Shown: in pieces, positions 55,745-64,000 of the stretch
Layout of the letters: the number at the start of each line of letters is the position of its first letter
Position numbering within the stretch: position 1 is the stretch's first letter
DNA from: Alteromonas sp. 1_MG-2023
Lineage (GTDB): Bacteria > Pseudomonadota > Gammaproteobacteria > Enterobacterales > Alteromonadaceae
Assembly (NCBI RefSeq): GCF_030547075.1
Contig: NZ_JAUOQH010000010.1
Coordinates: 62,001 to 126,000 of the forward strand
DNA length: 64,000 nucleotides
Direction: 5' to 3'
Notes under the pieces: generated by a model
What the model saw: the letters and a program-made list of their open reading frames with translations, nothing else
The model's database searches: none
What the model was told of the DNA's origin: nothing
Made by a program: the position numbers and the translations under genes

Positions 55745-56467
55745 ATGAAATTATCTACTAAAAGCACATTGCTTGCCGTTGCCGTATCGTCTGCATGCAT
55801 GTTTACTGCCTTACCTACTTATGCTGAAGTAACTGCCAATGCTAGCGTAACAAGTAACTACATTTGGCGTGGTCTAACGCAAACAACAAATGACGCAGCA
55901 GTACAGGGCGGAATTGACTATTCTCACGAAAGTGGTTTTTATGCGGGTACTTGGGCATCTAACGTAAACTACGGTGCTGACGATGTTTATTCGTACGAGC
56001 ACGATATGTACTTCGGTTTCTCAGGTGAGTCTGGCGATATCGCGTATGACTTTGGTTACCTTTATTACAACTATGACGATGAAGCAAACTTCGATTTCGC
56101 AGAAGTTTACGGTTCCGTTGGCATGGGCGGATTAAGCCTAAGCTTATCACTACTTGCTCATACTGAAGCAGACGAAGGTGAAGGCCGCGATTACGGGTTT
56201 GGCGAAGCAACTTATGTTGCTGTTGATTATGCTTTTGAAGTATTAAATGGCTCAGAAATGGGTTTACACCTTGGTTATCATCAAGGTGACTTTGCTGAAG
56301 ACTTTAACGGCGTTATTGGCGGATATGCAGATTGGGGTGTTTCAATCGCGAAAGACGGTTTTAGCTTCGCAATTACCGGTACTGACTTAGATGACGACGG
56401 TGCTGATGCTTACGACAACGATTCAGTTAAATTTACTGTTGGCTATAGCATGGACTTCGAACTATAA
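55745..56467 (+). CDS. TorF-family putative outer-membrane porin
   Basis: The 240 aa product has a signal peptide (cleavage after PTYA near 27) and a mature part starting EVTANASVTSNYIWRGLTQT, the signature of TorF/TIGR02001 proteins. It is acidic, rich in Gly/Asp/Tyr with alternating beta-strand pattern, and ends in VKFTVGYSMDFEL, typical of a beta barrel. Function is unproven; relatives are thought to be porins and in several proteobacteria sit next to PII and ammonium-transporter genes. Upstream signals here suggest nitrogen control. A strong ribosome site (CGGAGAAC) and a terminator are present. Confidence 0.88.
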   Translation: MKLSTKSTLLAVAVSSACMFTALPTYAEVTANASVTSNYIWRGLTQTTNDAAVQGGIDYSHESGFYAGTWASNVNYGADDVYSYEHDMYFGFSGESGDIAYDFGYLYYNYDDEANFDFAEVYGSVGMGGLSLSLSLLAHTEADEGEGRDYGFGEATYVAVDYAFEVLNGSEMGLHLGYHQGDFAEDFNGVIGGYADWGVSIAKDGFSFAITGTDLDDDGADAYDNDSVKFTVGYSMDFEL

Positions 56468-56522
56468 GTTTTTAAAAACCTATAAAACAATGTCTTAATT
56501 GTCGAAAAAAATGTTGAAATTG

Positions 56523-56553
56523 AAAGCCTGCTGCATATGCATCAGGCTTTTTT
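56523..56553 (+). terminator. Intrinsic terminator of torF
   Basis: AAAGCCTG (56523-56530) pairs with CAGGCTTT (56543-56550), followed by TTT. It lies about 55 nt after the torF stop. Confidence 0.85.
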
Positions 56554-56662
56554 ACTGTTGGTAAATAGTAAATATATTCTTCATTTATGATTATTTTCTT
56601 GTGAGTCATAAGGTTTTATTTATAATGAAGTTTAAGCTAAATTTGCGCAAGGAGTGTTCAGG

Positions 56663-56941
56663 ATGAAAGTACTTCCATTTTATGCAGTATGCGGCGTCGT
56701 TGCGCTTGTAAGCGTAATTGTTTATCCACGTTCCGGCTCGGAAGCCTCTGTGTGCGAGTTCCAACCCTCTTCTAGCTTTAACCCTAAGCTACCCGCTAGT
56801 CATGTACAAAATCAGTGCGCCAGAGACAGAGACGGTGTCGCTGAAGTTAGTTGGCTATCTTGGATAGCAGGTAAATCTCCTTCATTTCAATTCCATTTTC
56901 TCGACTTGCTTGAGTTACTTCATGATGATGACAGCAAGTAA
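56663..56941 (+). CDS. Small membrane-anchored or exported protein, unknown
   Basis: From ATG 56663 (AAGGAG 8 nt upstream) the product is 92 aa: one N-terminal hydrophobic segment (about 4-24, VLPFYAVCGVVALVSVIVYP), then a Ser/Pro-rich polar part with two Cys about 20 residues apart, and an acidic C-terminus (LLELLHDDDSK). An upstream GTG at 56654 overlaps the ribosome site. No family is recognised. It is followed at once by the DUF2970 gene and is probably co-transcribed with it. Confidence 0.65.
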   Translation: MKVLPFYAVCGVVALVSVIVYPRSGSEASVCEFQPSSSFNPKLPASHVQNQCARDRDGVAEVSWLSWIAGKSPSFQFHFLDLLELLHDDDSK

Positions 56942-56974
56942 AAATTGGCTTGGCCAACAAAAGTGCATTCGTTA

Positions 56975-57175
56975 ATGAGCCAACAATCGGGCACCGGCTT
57001 TTTGTCAGTGTTGATGAGTGTTATTGCTGGCATCTTTGGTGTGCAAGGTCATAAAAATTACGAGCGGGACTTTACTAAAGGCACCTTTATTAGCTTTTTA
57101 ATTATTGGCGTGATTTTAGTAGCCTTGATGGTTGTTACACTAATGATGTTAGTGAAGTGGCTGACAGGCTATTAA
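56975..57175 (+). CDS. DUF2970-family small inner-membrane protein
   Basis: From ATG 56975 the product is 66 aa with two hydrophobic helices (about 10-22 and 38-62) joined by the family motif FGVQGHKNYERDFTKG. This pattern (a short helix, GVQ..KNYERDF, a longer helix) is that of DUF2970. The frame extends to TTG 56945, but ATG gives the family length. Function unknown. It is convergent with dam, 1 nt between the stops. Confidence 0.8.
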   Translation: MSQQSGTGFLSVLMSVIAGIFGVQGHKNYERDFTKGTFISFLIIGVILVALMVVTLMMLVKWLTGY

Positions 57176-57176
57176 T

Positions 57177-58067
57177 TCATTTTCCTGTGATAAGTCTTTT
57201 GCGTTGATTAGCTTTTGTCTTTTTTGCTGGCGCAGTTGCTGTTGTAGAGGGCGGAAAATACGCCAAAATTTCATCAACAGGCTTTCGCGTAGCACCATTT
57301 TGGCTAATGGAGCGTTTAACCGACAACATGCTAAAGTCTGCGCCTTTATATAAAGAGCGAGTAAGAGGCAGATCATGATTCGATACCAATACAGGTATGC
57401 CACGCTTTTTCGCTGCTCGCATGGCTAACTCTGCTAGTTTTTCTTGTGAGTCTTGACCGAAACTACGTGCAGCATAGCTGGTAAACGCGGCGGTTTTACT
57501 AATAGGCGCGTAGGGCGGATCGCAATAAATTACATTCCCACGACGGGCCCGAGTAAATACTTTTTCGAAGGGTAAGCATGTAAACGTGGCTTTTTGTGCC
57601 TTCTCTGCAAACACAAACATTTCATGCTCAGGGAAGTAAGGTTTTTTATAGCGGCCAAAGGGGACATTGAACCTGCCAGCTAAACTGTACCGACACAAGC
57701 CATTATAGCCGTGCCTGTTTAAGTATAAGAATAAAATGGCGCGGTAGTATTCGTCTTCCGTTGCATTAAATTCTTCTCGCAATGCATAATACATTTTTTC
57801 ATCATTTCGTTCGCCGTTGAAGAAACTGCGAGCGTCGTGGATGATGGCATCAGGCTGCACTTTTAAAAAGTTATACAGGTTTATCAGGTCGGGGTTAATA
57901 TCGTTCAGCAGATAACGCTTGTACTGAGTATTCAGAAACACTGACCCCGCGCCTACAAACGGTTCAATGAGTTTGTTTGCTTGAGGTAACCTGGCCTGAA
58001 TATGCTCTACTAGGCTGTACTTGCCACCGGCCCACTTTAAAAAGGCCCGGTTTTTTTTCTGCATCAT
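57177..58067 (-). CDS. dam: DNA adenine methylase (GATC), Dam
   Basis: Methylates adenine N6 in GATC, guiding mismatch repair and replication timing. The 296 aa protein starts with FLKWAGGKYSLVEHI as in E. coli Dam, has the SAM motif FVGAGSVFLN (37-46) and the catalytic DPPY at 183-186 (IYCDPPYAPIS). The position downstream of damX and near rpe is the conserved enteric layout, which supports Dam over a restriction-linked enzyme. The gap to damX is 211 bp, long for an operon. Confidence 0.96.
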   Translation of the reverse strand: MMQKKNRAFLKWAGGKYSLVEHIQARLPQANKLIEPFVGAGSVFLNTQYKRYLLNDINPDLINLYNFLKVQPDAIIHDARSFFNGERNDEKMYYALREEFNATEDEYYRAILFLYLNRHGYNGLCRYSLAGRFNVPFGRYKKPYFPEHEMFVFAEKAQKATFTCLPFEKVFTRARRGNVIYCDPPYAPISKTAAFTSYAARSFGQDSQEKLAELAMRAAKKRGIPVLVSNHDLPLTRSLYKGADFSMLSVKRSISQNGATRKPVDEILAYFPPSTTATAPAKKTKANQRKRLITGK

Positions 58068-58278
58068 GCGTAAACGTTACTACCTGCACGGAATAAAGAC
58101 GGTTGTCGTTCCGGTACTCGCCGAGTGTGGCGTTATTCTGGGGAGTGGCGCTGCAACTATCTCGCACCGCCACGCTAAAGATAGATTGTATCTTTCCTCA
58201 TAGGAAGGAACAACCATGAAACGTAATGCTTACTGCTTTTCTTTAGTTTGAAGTCACTGCAATAGCCTCAACGTACTT

Positions 58279-59829
58279 TTATTCGCCAGAAACGGCTGCC
58301 ATTTCATCTAGAATTTGCTGCCCACGTTTTATAAACGCCTCATCTTTGGTTGGATAATCCGGTAAAGCGGACAGCGCTGCGCGAGCTTGCGGTAATGACT
58401 GGAATGGTTGATGGAATACAACCACATGCCAATCACCTCCATACCGGGTAGTGACATACTGTCGGGTAACGGCACTTAAGTTATATTGAGCAATAAATTG
58501 ACTAACCACAGTTTCATCTTTTATTCCGACCATTTGAATCACATAGTCATTGGGTAACACTGACTCAGCTTTTAACACGGCGGCAGTGGAGGAAACGACT
58601 TGGTTGGTTGACGTATTTGACGCACCTGAAATATCAGGGCTCTGTTGAATTTGTTTAGGTTGAATCTGTTTCGGTTGAGCTGGGCTTGGCAACGACTCCG
58701 TAGTGGTCTCTATAATGCCACTACTGTTTGAAGCCAACTCGTTCAACAGTTCTGGCTTACTTGCACTTTCATTGTCATTTTCATTAAGAACATTTTGTTG
58801 TTCAGACAATTGAGGCGCAGTGCTGGCAGGTGTAGCGCGAGCGCCTGATTCCACGCTGTTATTGGCAATCTTATCGTCTGAAGCAGTGTTATCGGATTCT
58901 TTGCTCTTTTCACCTGTGGTGCCTAAAGAGGAAACTGCGCCTTTCCAGTTAGTGACTAACTCAACGTTACTATCATTAGCTGATGTTGCAGGTTCAACTG
59001 GCTGAATTTCTTGCTCATTGGCTACTTTGCTAAAGGCAGAACCTGCCACTACATCGTCGGACTCTGACGATATCGCTTGCTGTTCAATGGGGGCAAACAG
59101 GGTTGATATGGAGTCGCCATATTGCCAAGCAACCAACCCACCAAAGGTAAGTATAAATACCAAGGTAATAGCAATATAAAAGCCGGTAGTCGTTAGTGGA
59201 TTTGATGGCGCGGCTTCTACAGGTAAATTGCGTTTGTCTAGATGGGCTTGAAACGCTTCTCGGCGTTGGGCAATCATTCTATCTAGCTCAGAACCTTGGG
59301 GCTTTGCACTTTGAAGCTTTGACGAAATGGACTGACTACTGATGAGCAATGGCGTATCGGTATTTTTTGCAGGTAACCACTTTTTGGCCTTTTCCGCCCA
59401 TGGTGTGCTAGCAAACAACAATACATTTAGGTGTTGTTTGTTACCGGCAAAACGACTTTGTAACACTAAATCCCATAGTTCTTGTAGAAGCTTATCTGGC
59501 ATGTGCTCCGCTTGCGTAATAGCAATAAGCACAGGGCCTTCGTGGCTATTTAGCGGTGATAGCAGTTCATTAAGAGGGCGTACAAAACTGCCTACCACTT
59601 GGCCAAGTAACTGGCGGCATAACTGACCACGATAGTCAGTGAGGTCCATATTAGACTCAGCGGTTAAATACGCTATTTCAGTATCGTCATGCTGTTGGTA
59701 AACGAAAGCTTCTAGGGTTTGCTGTTGTTCAGCAATAGAGTTGCCACTGACAAAAACCAGTTGGGACGAGTAGTTAACTAAATATTCAAGACGTTCATGC
59801 AATTCACTGTGCATGGGCAATAACCCCAT
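58279..59829 (-). CDS. damX: DamX-like SPOR-domain cell-division protein
   Basis: The 516 aa protein has a cytoplasmic ATPase-like region (about 1-200, lacking a clear Walker A), one TM at about 215-236, a long acidic Ser/Glu/Asn-rich periplasmic linker (about 245-430) and a C-terminal SPOR domain (about 435-510, DYVIQMVGIKDETVVSQFIAQYN). SPOR binds denuded septal glycans and brings the protein to the division site. Gene position between aroB and dam matches enterics. ATG 59829 is used; ATG 59814 is an alternative. Confidence 0.92.
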   Translation of the reverse strand: MGLLPMHSELHERLEYLVNYSSQLVFVSGNSIAEQQQTLEAFVYQQHDDTEIAYLTAESNMDLTDYRGQLCRQLLGQVVGSFVRPLNELLSPLNSHEGPVLIAITQAEHMPDKLLQELWDLVLQSRFAGNKQHLNVLLFASTPWAEKAKKWLPAKNTDTPLLISSQSISSKLQSAKPQGSELDRMIAQRREAFQAHLDKRNLPVEAAPSNPLTTTGFYIAITLVFILTFGGLVAWQYGDSISTLFAPIEQQAISSESDDVVAGSAFSKVANEQEIQPVEPATSANDSNVELVTNWKGAVSSLGTTGEKSKESDNTASDDKIANNSVESGARATPASTAPQLSEQQNVLNENDNESASKPELLNELASNSSGIIETTTESLPSPAQPKQIQPKQIQQSPDISGASNTSTNQVVSSTAAVLKAESVLPNDYVIQMVGIKDETVVSQFIAQYNLSAVTRQYVTTRYGGDWHVVVFHQPFQSLPQARAALSALPDYPTKDEAFIKRGQQILDEMAAVSGE

Positions 59830-59904
59830 AAGCCCAGTGCGTACACAAAGGGCTAGCTAAATAACGAATGTTGGTGTTAGTTAGGTATGAGCGTTAGCTA
59901 ATCG

Positions 59905-60972
59905 CTAACGCAAAATTTCAGTAAGAATGTCGTCAGTCACATCTTTAGTCACTACAGCACTGCCCATGTTTTTGGGAAGTACAAAGCGAATATTGCCTGC
60001 TTCTACTTTTTTATCGCGCTTCATATGTTTAACGTAATCGCTCTTGCTCATTGTAGTAGGACCTTCCACTGGAAGTGAAAATGCCTCAAAGAGCGAACGC
60101 ACGCGACGAGTTTCTGACGCTGTAAACCAACCTAACTGCTCTGCTGCTAAACAAGCAATTATAGTACCAGCAGAAACGGCTTCACCGTGTAGCCAGTTTC
60201 CGTAACCTTGTTCAGCCTCAATAGCATGCCCAAAGGTGTGGCCTAAGTTAAGAATAGCGCGTAATCCACCTTCTCGCTCATCCTTGGCAACCACTTCCGC
60301 TTTAATGTCACAGCAGCGTTTAATGGCTGTATTGAGCGTTGATTCTTCTAACTGTATTAGCCCATCTACATTGGCTTCAAGCCAGGAGAAAAAGGCTTCA
60401 TCGTAAATAATGCCGTATTTGATGACCTCAGCCATACCTGCAGAGAATTCACGAGGAGGTAGTGTAGACAATGACTGTGTATCAATAACCACTAAGATTG
60501 GTTGATAAAACGCGCCAATCATATTTTTACCCAAGGGATGATTCACTGCGGTTTTTCCGCCAACAGATGAGTCAACTTGAGAGAGTAGGGTAGTGGGCAC
60601 CTGAATAAAGGGCACACCACGTTGATACGTAGCTGCAACGAAACCACATAAATCACCAATAACACCGCCACCTAATGCAATTAAGGTGGTATCTCGGGCA
60701 GCATTGAGTTCAAGCAAGCGGGTCATGACTACCTCGAATTGCTCGAGGTTCTTATATTGTTCGCCATCGGGCAAAATAATGGTTTCTATTTGCTTGTCAC
60801 CACACGCAGCTATCACCACATCAAGATACAAAGGCGCAACGGTTTCGTTGGTGACAATAACGGCCAGCGGACCTTTTATATGGGGCACAAAAAGGCCAGG
60901 CTGTTTTAACAACCCGGCCTCAATATGTATAGGATAGCTACGTTCGCCAAGTTCCACAGTTAAGGTTGACAT
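59905..60972 (-). CDS. aroB: 3-dehydroquinate synthase
   Basis: Cyclises DAHP to 3-dehydroquinate, the second shikimate step, using NAD+ and Zn2+. At 355 aa it has [38 protein letters not shown], and the zinc ligands in the [19 protein letters not shown] and LHGEAV segments. Length and motifs match E. coli AroB. It lies 28 nt downstream of aroK and 75 nt upstream of damX. Confidence 0.97.
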   Translation of the reverse strand: MSTLTVELGERSYPIHIEAGLLKQPGLFVPHIKGPLAVIVTNETVAPLYLDVVIAACGDKQIETIILPDGEQYKNLEQFEVVMTRLLELNAARDTTLIALGGGVIGDLCGFVAATYQRGVPFIQVPTTLLSQVDSSVGGKTAVNHPLGKNMIGAFYQPILVVIDTQSLSTLPPREFSAGMAEVIKYGIIYDEAFFSWLEANVDGLIQLEESTLNTAIKRCCDIKAEVVAKDEREGGLRAILNLGHTFGHAIEAEQGYGNWLHGEAVSAGTIIACLAAEQLGWFTASETRRVRSLFEAFSLPVEGPTTMSKSDYVKHMKRDKKVEAGNIRFVLPKNMGSAVVTKDVTDDILTEILR

Positions 60973-61000
60973 GGGCGAAGCACCTCCTAGTTATTTTTTA

Positions 61001-61516
61001 TTATAAACCAATTTTACCAATGATCTGATTTGCAACTGCACGAGCAGATTGGTCATCAGTATCAACTACATAATCTGCAACTTCTTCATAAAGAGGATTA
61101 CGCAAATCTGCAAGATCGCGAAGTACTTGCTCCGGATCATCATTTTGAAGCAAAGGGCGACGCTTATCGCGTTGTGTTCGAGCAACTTGCTTATCAATCG
61201 TAGTTTGCAAGTAAACAACAATGCCTCGAGCAGACAAACGATTACGAACTGCTTTGGTTACAATTGAACCGCCACCAGTAGCAAGCACGATACCCTGCTT
61301 GTCGGTTAAATCATTGATGATGTTTTCTTCACGCGCACGGAATCCATCTTCGCCTTCAAGGTCGAAGATCCAGGCGATATCTGCACCAGAACGGCGCTCA
61401 ATTTCCTGATCGGAGTCATAAAAATCCAGGTGAAGTTCGTCTGCTAGGTGTCTACCGATGGTGCTTTTGCCAGCACCCATTGGGCCAACCAAAAAGATAT
61501 TACGTTTTTCAGCCAT
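61001..61516 (-). CDS. aroK: Shikimate kinase
   Basis: Phosphorylates shikimate with ATP. The 171 aa protein has Walker [12 protein letters not shown] (11-21), the shikimate-site [11 protein letters not shown] (34-44), ATGGGS (79-84) and the lid region [11 protein letters not shown]. This matches AroK in length and sequence. It heads the aroK-aroB-damX-dam run, separated from pilQ by a terminator. Confidence 0.96.
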   Translation of the reverse strand: MAEKRNIFLVGPMGAGKSTIGRHLADELHLDFYDSDQEIERRSGADIAWIFDLEGEDGFRAREENIINDLTDKQGIVLATGGGSIVTKAVRNRLSARGIVVYLQTTIDKQVARTQRDKRRPLLQNDDPEQVLRDLADLRNPLYEEVADYVVDTDDQSARAVANQIIGKIGL

Positions 61517-61740
61517 ATTTGCTTATATCACAACTTTATCATGTTAGGGGCATGCACTGTTGCCTTACCAGCCTACCCATTGATTCGTGCCTATTTAATG
61601 TCCAATAAGCACTACTCCTTTAACCTCGCTAAAATTTCGAGACCGTGATTATCTCAGTTTCTGACAAGCCCTTGCAAGTATTGTTGAAAACAATTAGCAC
61701 GATAATGTAAATAAAGGGGCGTTGTAGTACCAGAAAACGC

Positions 61741-61765
61741 AAAAAGCGGGCTGCTTGTAGCCCGC
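61741..61765 (-). terminator. Intrinsic terminator of the pil operon after pilQ
   Basis: On the minus strand GCGGGCT pairs with AGCCCGC over a 6-nt loop and is followed by TTTTT. It lies 24 nt past the pilQ stop and separates the pil and aro units. The 200 bp to aroK hold no gene. Confidence 0.88.
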
Positions 61766-61788
61766 ATTTCACGTTGCATTATAGCTTG

Positions 61789-63549
61789 TTATGGTTTTTC
61801 TGTAATTATTTTTGGCGTTACAAATATAAGTAATTCACGTTTCTCTTGAAACTCTGAAGTATTACGAAACAGCACACCTAAATAAGGTAGGTCGCCAAAT
61901 AACGGTACTTTTGACACCGCATCTGTACTCGTTTGCTGGAAAATACCACCTAAAACGATAGTTTCGCCATTTTCTACCAATACTTGAGTCTTGATTTCTT
62001 GGGTATCGATGGCCACCGCATCGCCGGTAGAGGTAGACACAGTTTCACCACGGGTATCTTGGGTAACGACTAAATCCAAAATAATGCGGTTATCTGGCGT
62101 AATCTGCGGTGTAACGCGAAGTGATAATACCGCTTTCTTAAATTCAACCGATGTCGCACCACTTGATGTAGCTTGAACATAAGGAATTTCAGTACCCTGT
62201 TCAATATACGCTTCCTGTTGGTTTGCAACAGTAATACGCGGGCTGGCGATGATTTCACCTTTGTTTTCAGACTCCAGAGCCGACAGCTCTAAATCTAAAA
62301 TGGTGCCATCTACCAAGCTAGCAATTTGAAAACCAATGGTTCCCGCTGCGCTAGAAACCGGTAGGTTTACGTTTAGTCTGTCGTCAACGCTTGGAATAGT
62401 GCCGCCTGCAATAGATTCAGCGCCTTCAATAGACCCTGAAACACCACTGTCACTTTCTCTATCACTTAAACCCCAACGAACGCCTAGCTCTTCATCAACG
62501 TTATCAAGTACGGTAACCATTCTGCTTTCAATTAATACTTGTTTAACTGGAACATCAAGGGCTTCAATCATTTTTCTTGCTTCGTCGATCGACGGCAAGG
62601 TATCTCTAATTAGCATGGTATTAGTACGTTCATCTACCGTTACAGTACCGCGTTCAGATAAAATGCCGCCCTCAGCAGATTTTAAAATGGTCGCTAAACT
62701 GGCTGCCTTGGCATAATTTACCGAGATATTAACCGTACTAAGTGGAGCTAAGTCTGATACTTGTTTTTTAGACTGAAGTGCTTGTGTTTCTCTAGCAGTA
62801 AGCTCTTCGGTAGGCGCTATCAATAAAATGTTGCCTTCTAAGCGCTTATCCAACCCTTTAACACGCAAAATCATATCAAGGGCTTGATCCCAAGGCACAC
62901 CCGATAAGCTAATGGTGACATTGCCGGTAACCGTGTCGGTGGTGACTAAGTTGAAGCCATTAACTTGTGCAATGATTTGCAGTACTTGACGTACAGGTAC
63001 GTCTTGAAAATCTAGAGAGATAGGGTCGCCCGTATAGGTCTTTTTGCTTTCTAACTCTTCTTGTTGCGACAAGCTCATGGGCTCAATTTTAACCCGAAGT
63101 ACATTATCTTCAATGGTATGACGCGCGGTCACTGTATCGTTGTAGAGAATTTCTATGCGGGTACTTTTTTCGTCTTGAAAGGTTTCAATAGTTGATACCG
63201 GCGTTGAAAACTCGGTGACATTTAATTCAACCAGTTGATCTTCTTCCAGCGTAGTCTCGATAAGGGTAATAGTAACCTTGCCTTGAGACTCAACGAGTTG
63301 CGGGGTAGGTTCCATGCCTTCAAAGGTGATTAACGCAACGCCCGTATTACCGGCTTCTCGGGTGAAGTCTATTCCGGTAATTTGAGTGGGTGATTTGTAT
63401 TCATTTGCGTCATAAAGCACGGGCTCTAAAGCTTTAGCCGGCGCAACATAAACCATTAAAGTGGTACATACAGCGACAAAGCCAAGCAGCCAAGACCAGC
63501 GAGAACTTCTACGATTTAAAGACTTATTAAATAGGTAACGCTCAGCCAT
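61789..63549 (-). CDS. pilQ: Type IV pilus secretin PilQ
   Basis: The outer-membrane channel of the type IV pilus. From ATG 63549 (GGAGAG upstream) the protein is 586 aa: signal peptide (about 15-40, WLLGFVAVCTTLMVYVAPAKA), one AMIN domain (about 42-150), an STN/N0 domain (ISLDFQDVPVRQVLQIIAQVNGFNLV), an N1 domain, and the secretin core (about 360-585) with the VPLFGDLPYLGVLFRN signature. The ATG overlaps the pilP stop (TAATG), implying translational coupling; the frame extension into pilP is not used. The peptidoglycan-binding AMIN domain is single, whereas many PilQ have two. Confidence 0.96.
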   Translation of the reverse strand: MAERYLFNKSLNRRSSRWSWLLGFVAVCTTLMVYVAPAKALEPVLYDANEYKSPTQITGIDFTREAGNTGVALITFEGMEPTPQLVESQGKVTITLIETTLEEDQLVELNVTEFSTPVSTIETFQDEKSTRIEILYNDTVTARHTIEDNVLRVKIEPMSLSQQEELESKKTYTGDPISLDFQDVPVRQVLQIIAQVNGFNLVTTDTVTGNVTISLSGVPWDQALDMILRVKGLDKRLEGNILLIAPTEELTARETQALQSKKQVSDLAPLSTVNISVNYAKAASLATILKSAEGGILSERGTVTVDERTNTMLIRDTLPSIDEARKMIEALDVPVKQVLIESRMVTVLDNVDEELGVRWGLSDRESDSGVSGSIEGAESIAGGTIPSVDDRLNVNLPVSSAAGTIGFQIASLVDGTILDLELSALESENKGEIIASPRITVANQQEAYIEQGTEIPYVQATSSGATSVEFKKAVLSLRVTPQITPDNRIILDLVVTQDTRGETVSTSTGDAVAIDTQEIKTQVLVENGETIVLGGIFQQTSTDAVSKVPLFGDLPYLGVLFRNTSEFQEKRELLIFVTPKIITEKP

Positions 63550-64000
63550 TATTTTTTCTCTCCTGACGTTGAGGCTTTGCTCAACGTTATCTCTTTTTTC
63601 TGCCAGCAACCTGCACCATCAGGTATTAGCTGCTCTATTGTTAGTGAGTTTGGATTAATTCCAGTGATTTTACCGTAAAATAGTCCGATACGGCTGCCAA
63701 TTTTGGCTTTATGTAACACGCCGTCGTTGCTGTTGATTAATGCCCATTGTGTTCCTTGGCTTTTGAAGTTTCCGGTTAATCCTAACGAATCTAAGCCATA
63801 CTTTTCCAACTTTTGCTTTGTGCGGTCGAAGTCAGGCTGAAAACAATTTTGCTGCCGTGTTTGGGTTAACGGTGGCGTGTTTTCTTTGGGTGAGTCGAAA
63901 GGGCTAGGTAGCTCGCTTGCGGAGTAATTAAATGTGGTAGGCGTTGCGAACTCAGGGTACGGTTCAATATTGTGAACCGCATTGTCGCTCACGCTTTGTG
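63549..64000 (-). CDS. pilP: Type IV pilus assembly protein PilP, 3' part
   Basis: PilP is an inner-membrane lipoprotein that links the PilMNO platform to PilQ. The frame runs to the window edge (150 codons visible). A GTG at 63992 is not the real start, because the frame stays open upstream and the lipobox expected in PilP has not yet appeared. The visible part has the disordered linker with EPYPEF...TFNYSASELPSPF, then the HR domain (LEKYGLDSLGLTGNF...WALINSNDGVLHKAKIGSRIG) and a charged tail. The start lies outside. Confidence 0.92.
   Translation of the reverse strand, partial: QSVSDNAVHNIEPYPEFATPTTFNYSASELPSPFDSPKENTPPLTQTRQQNCFQPDFDRTKQKLEKYGLDSLGLTGNFKSQGTQWALINSNDGVLHKAKIGSRIGLFYGKITGINPNSLTIEQLIPDGAGCWQKKEITLSKASTSGEKK

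Noticed and set aside
58216..58251. 11-codon plus-strand ORF with AGGAAGGAA upstream, between damX and dam
   Set aside because: A good ribosome site, but no downstream plus-strand gene for a leader to control and too short to judge; it may be chance.
63549..63992. GTG at 63992 as the start of pilP
   Set aside because: The frame stays open to the window edge and the expected lipoprotein signal is missing, so the gene begins outside the window.

Overview
The window looks like chromosomal DNA of a marine gammaproteobacterium of the Alteromonadales, most likely Alteromonas or a close relative. This is inferred from moderate GC, the protein style (DUF2982, DUF2970, TorF porin, an H-NOX/GGDEF-EAL pair) and the conserved block pilP-pilQ-aroK-aroB-damX-dam/rpe-trpS. 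It is almost wholly coding. I saw no rRNA, tRNA, CRISPR array, prophage or insertion sequence. Most genes are core or common accessory genes, so the interest lies in regulation and in small genes.

Layout. 1-5.7 kb: the edge of an LPS-core glycosyltransferase gene, divergent waaA, a cation/proton antiporter and two exported proteins of unknown role. 5.7-12.8 kb: a chemoreceptor with a candidate flagellar sigma-28 promoter, a lipoprotein M3 peptidase, a YgjV protein, purU, and thpR with a basic Gly/Ser/Arg insert. 13-20 kb: hrpB, a lytic transglycosylase and mrcB (PBP1b). 20-24 kb: a two-gene micro-operon (exported 95 aa protein plus a 35 aa membrane peptide), a degenerate 13-bp repeat tract, a DUF808 protein, an EamA exporter and a TonB-like protein without a TonB C-terminal domain. 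24-28.5 kb: glnK-amtB behind an NtrC site and a sigma-54 promoter, then a gamma-glutamyltransferase and a DyP peroxidase.

28.5-38 kb: pyrB-hemL-adenylate cyclase as a tight minus-strand run, then a TetR regulator divergent from an RND efflux pair with a 15-bp palindrome between them. A 47 aa CxxC membrane protein overlaps a DUF2982 gene. 38-46.6 kb: a large hybrid histidine kinase with a C-terminal HPt, parC, and an H-NOX nitric-oxide sensor coupled to a PAS-GGDEF-EAL enzyme. 46.7-51.5 kb: a DUF1338 protein and astD-astA-astC for arginine succinyltransferase catabolism, with a candidate ArgR box upstream.

51.6-64 kb: an HDOD protein, pabA/trpG, trpS and rpe; then on the plus strand torF (with its own candidate NtrC/sigma-54 control region) and two small membrane proteins; then dam, damX, aroB, aroK, pilQ and the 3' part of pilP. 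The plus-strand torF island splits a block that is contiguous in enterics (dam-rpe-gph-trpS), and gph is absent here. The most notable regulatory reading is that two separate loci, glnK-amtB and torF, carry matching nitrogen-control signals. This would link an outer-membrane porin to ammonium uptake.
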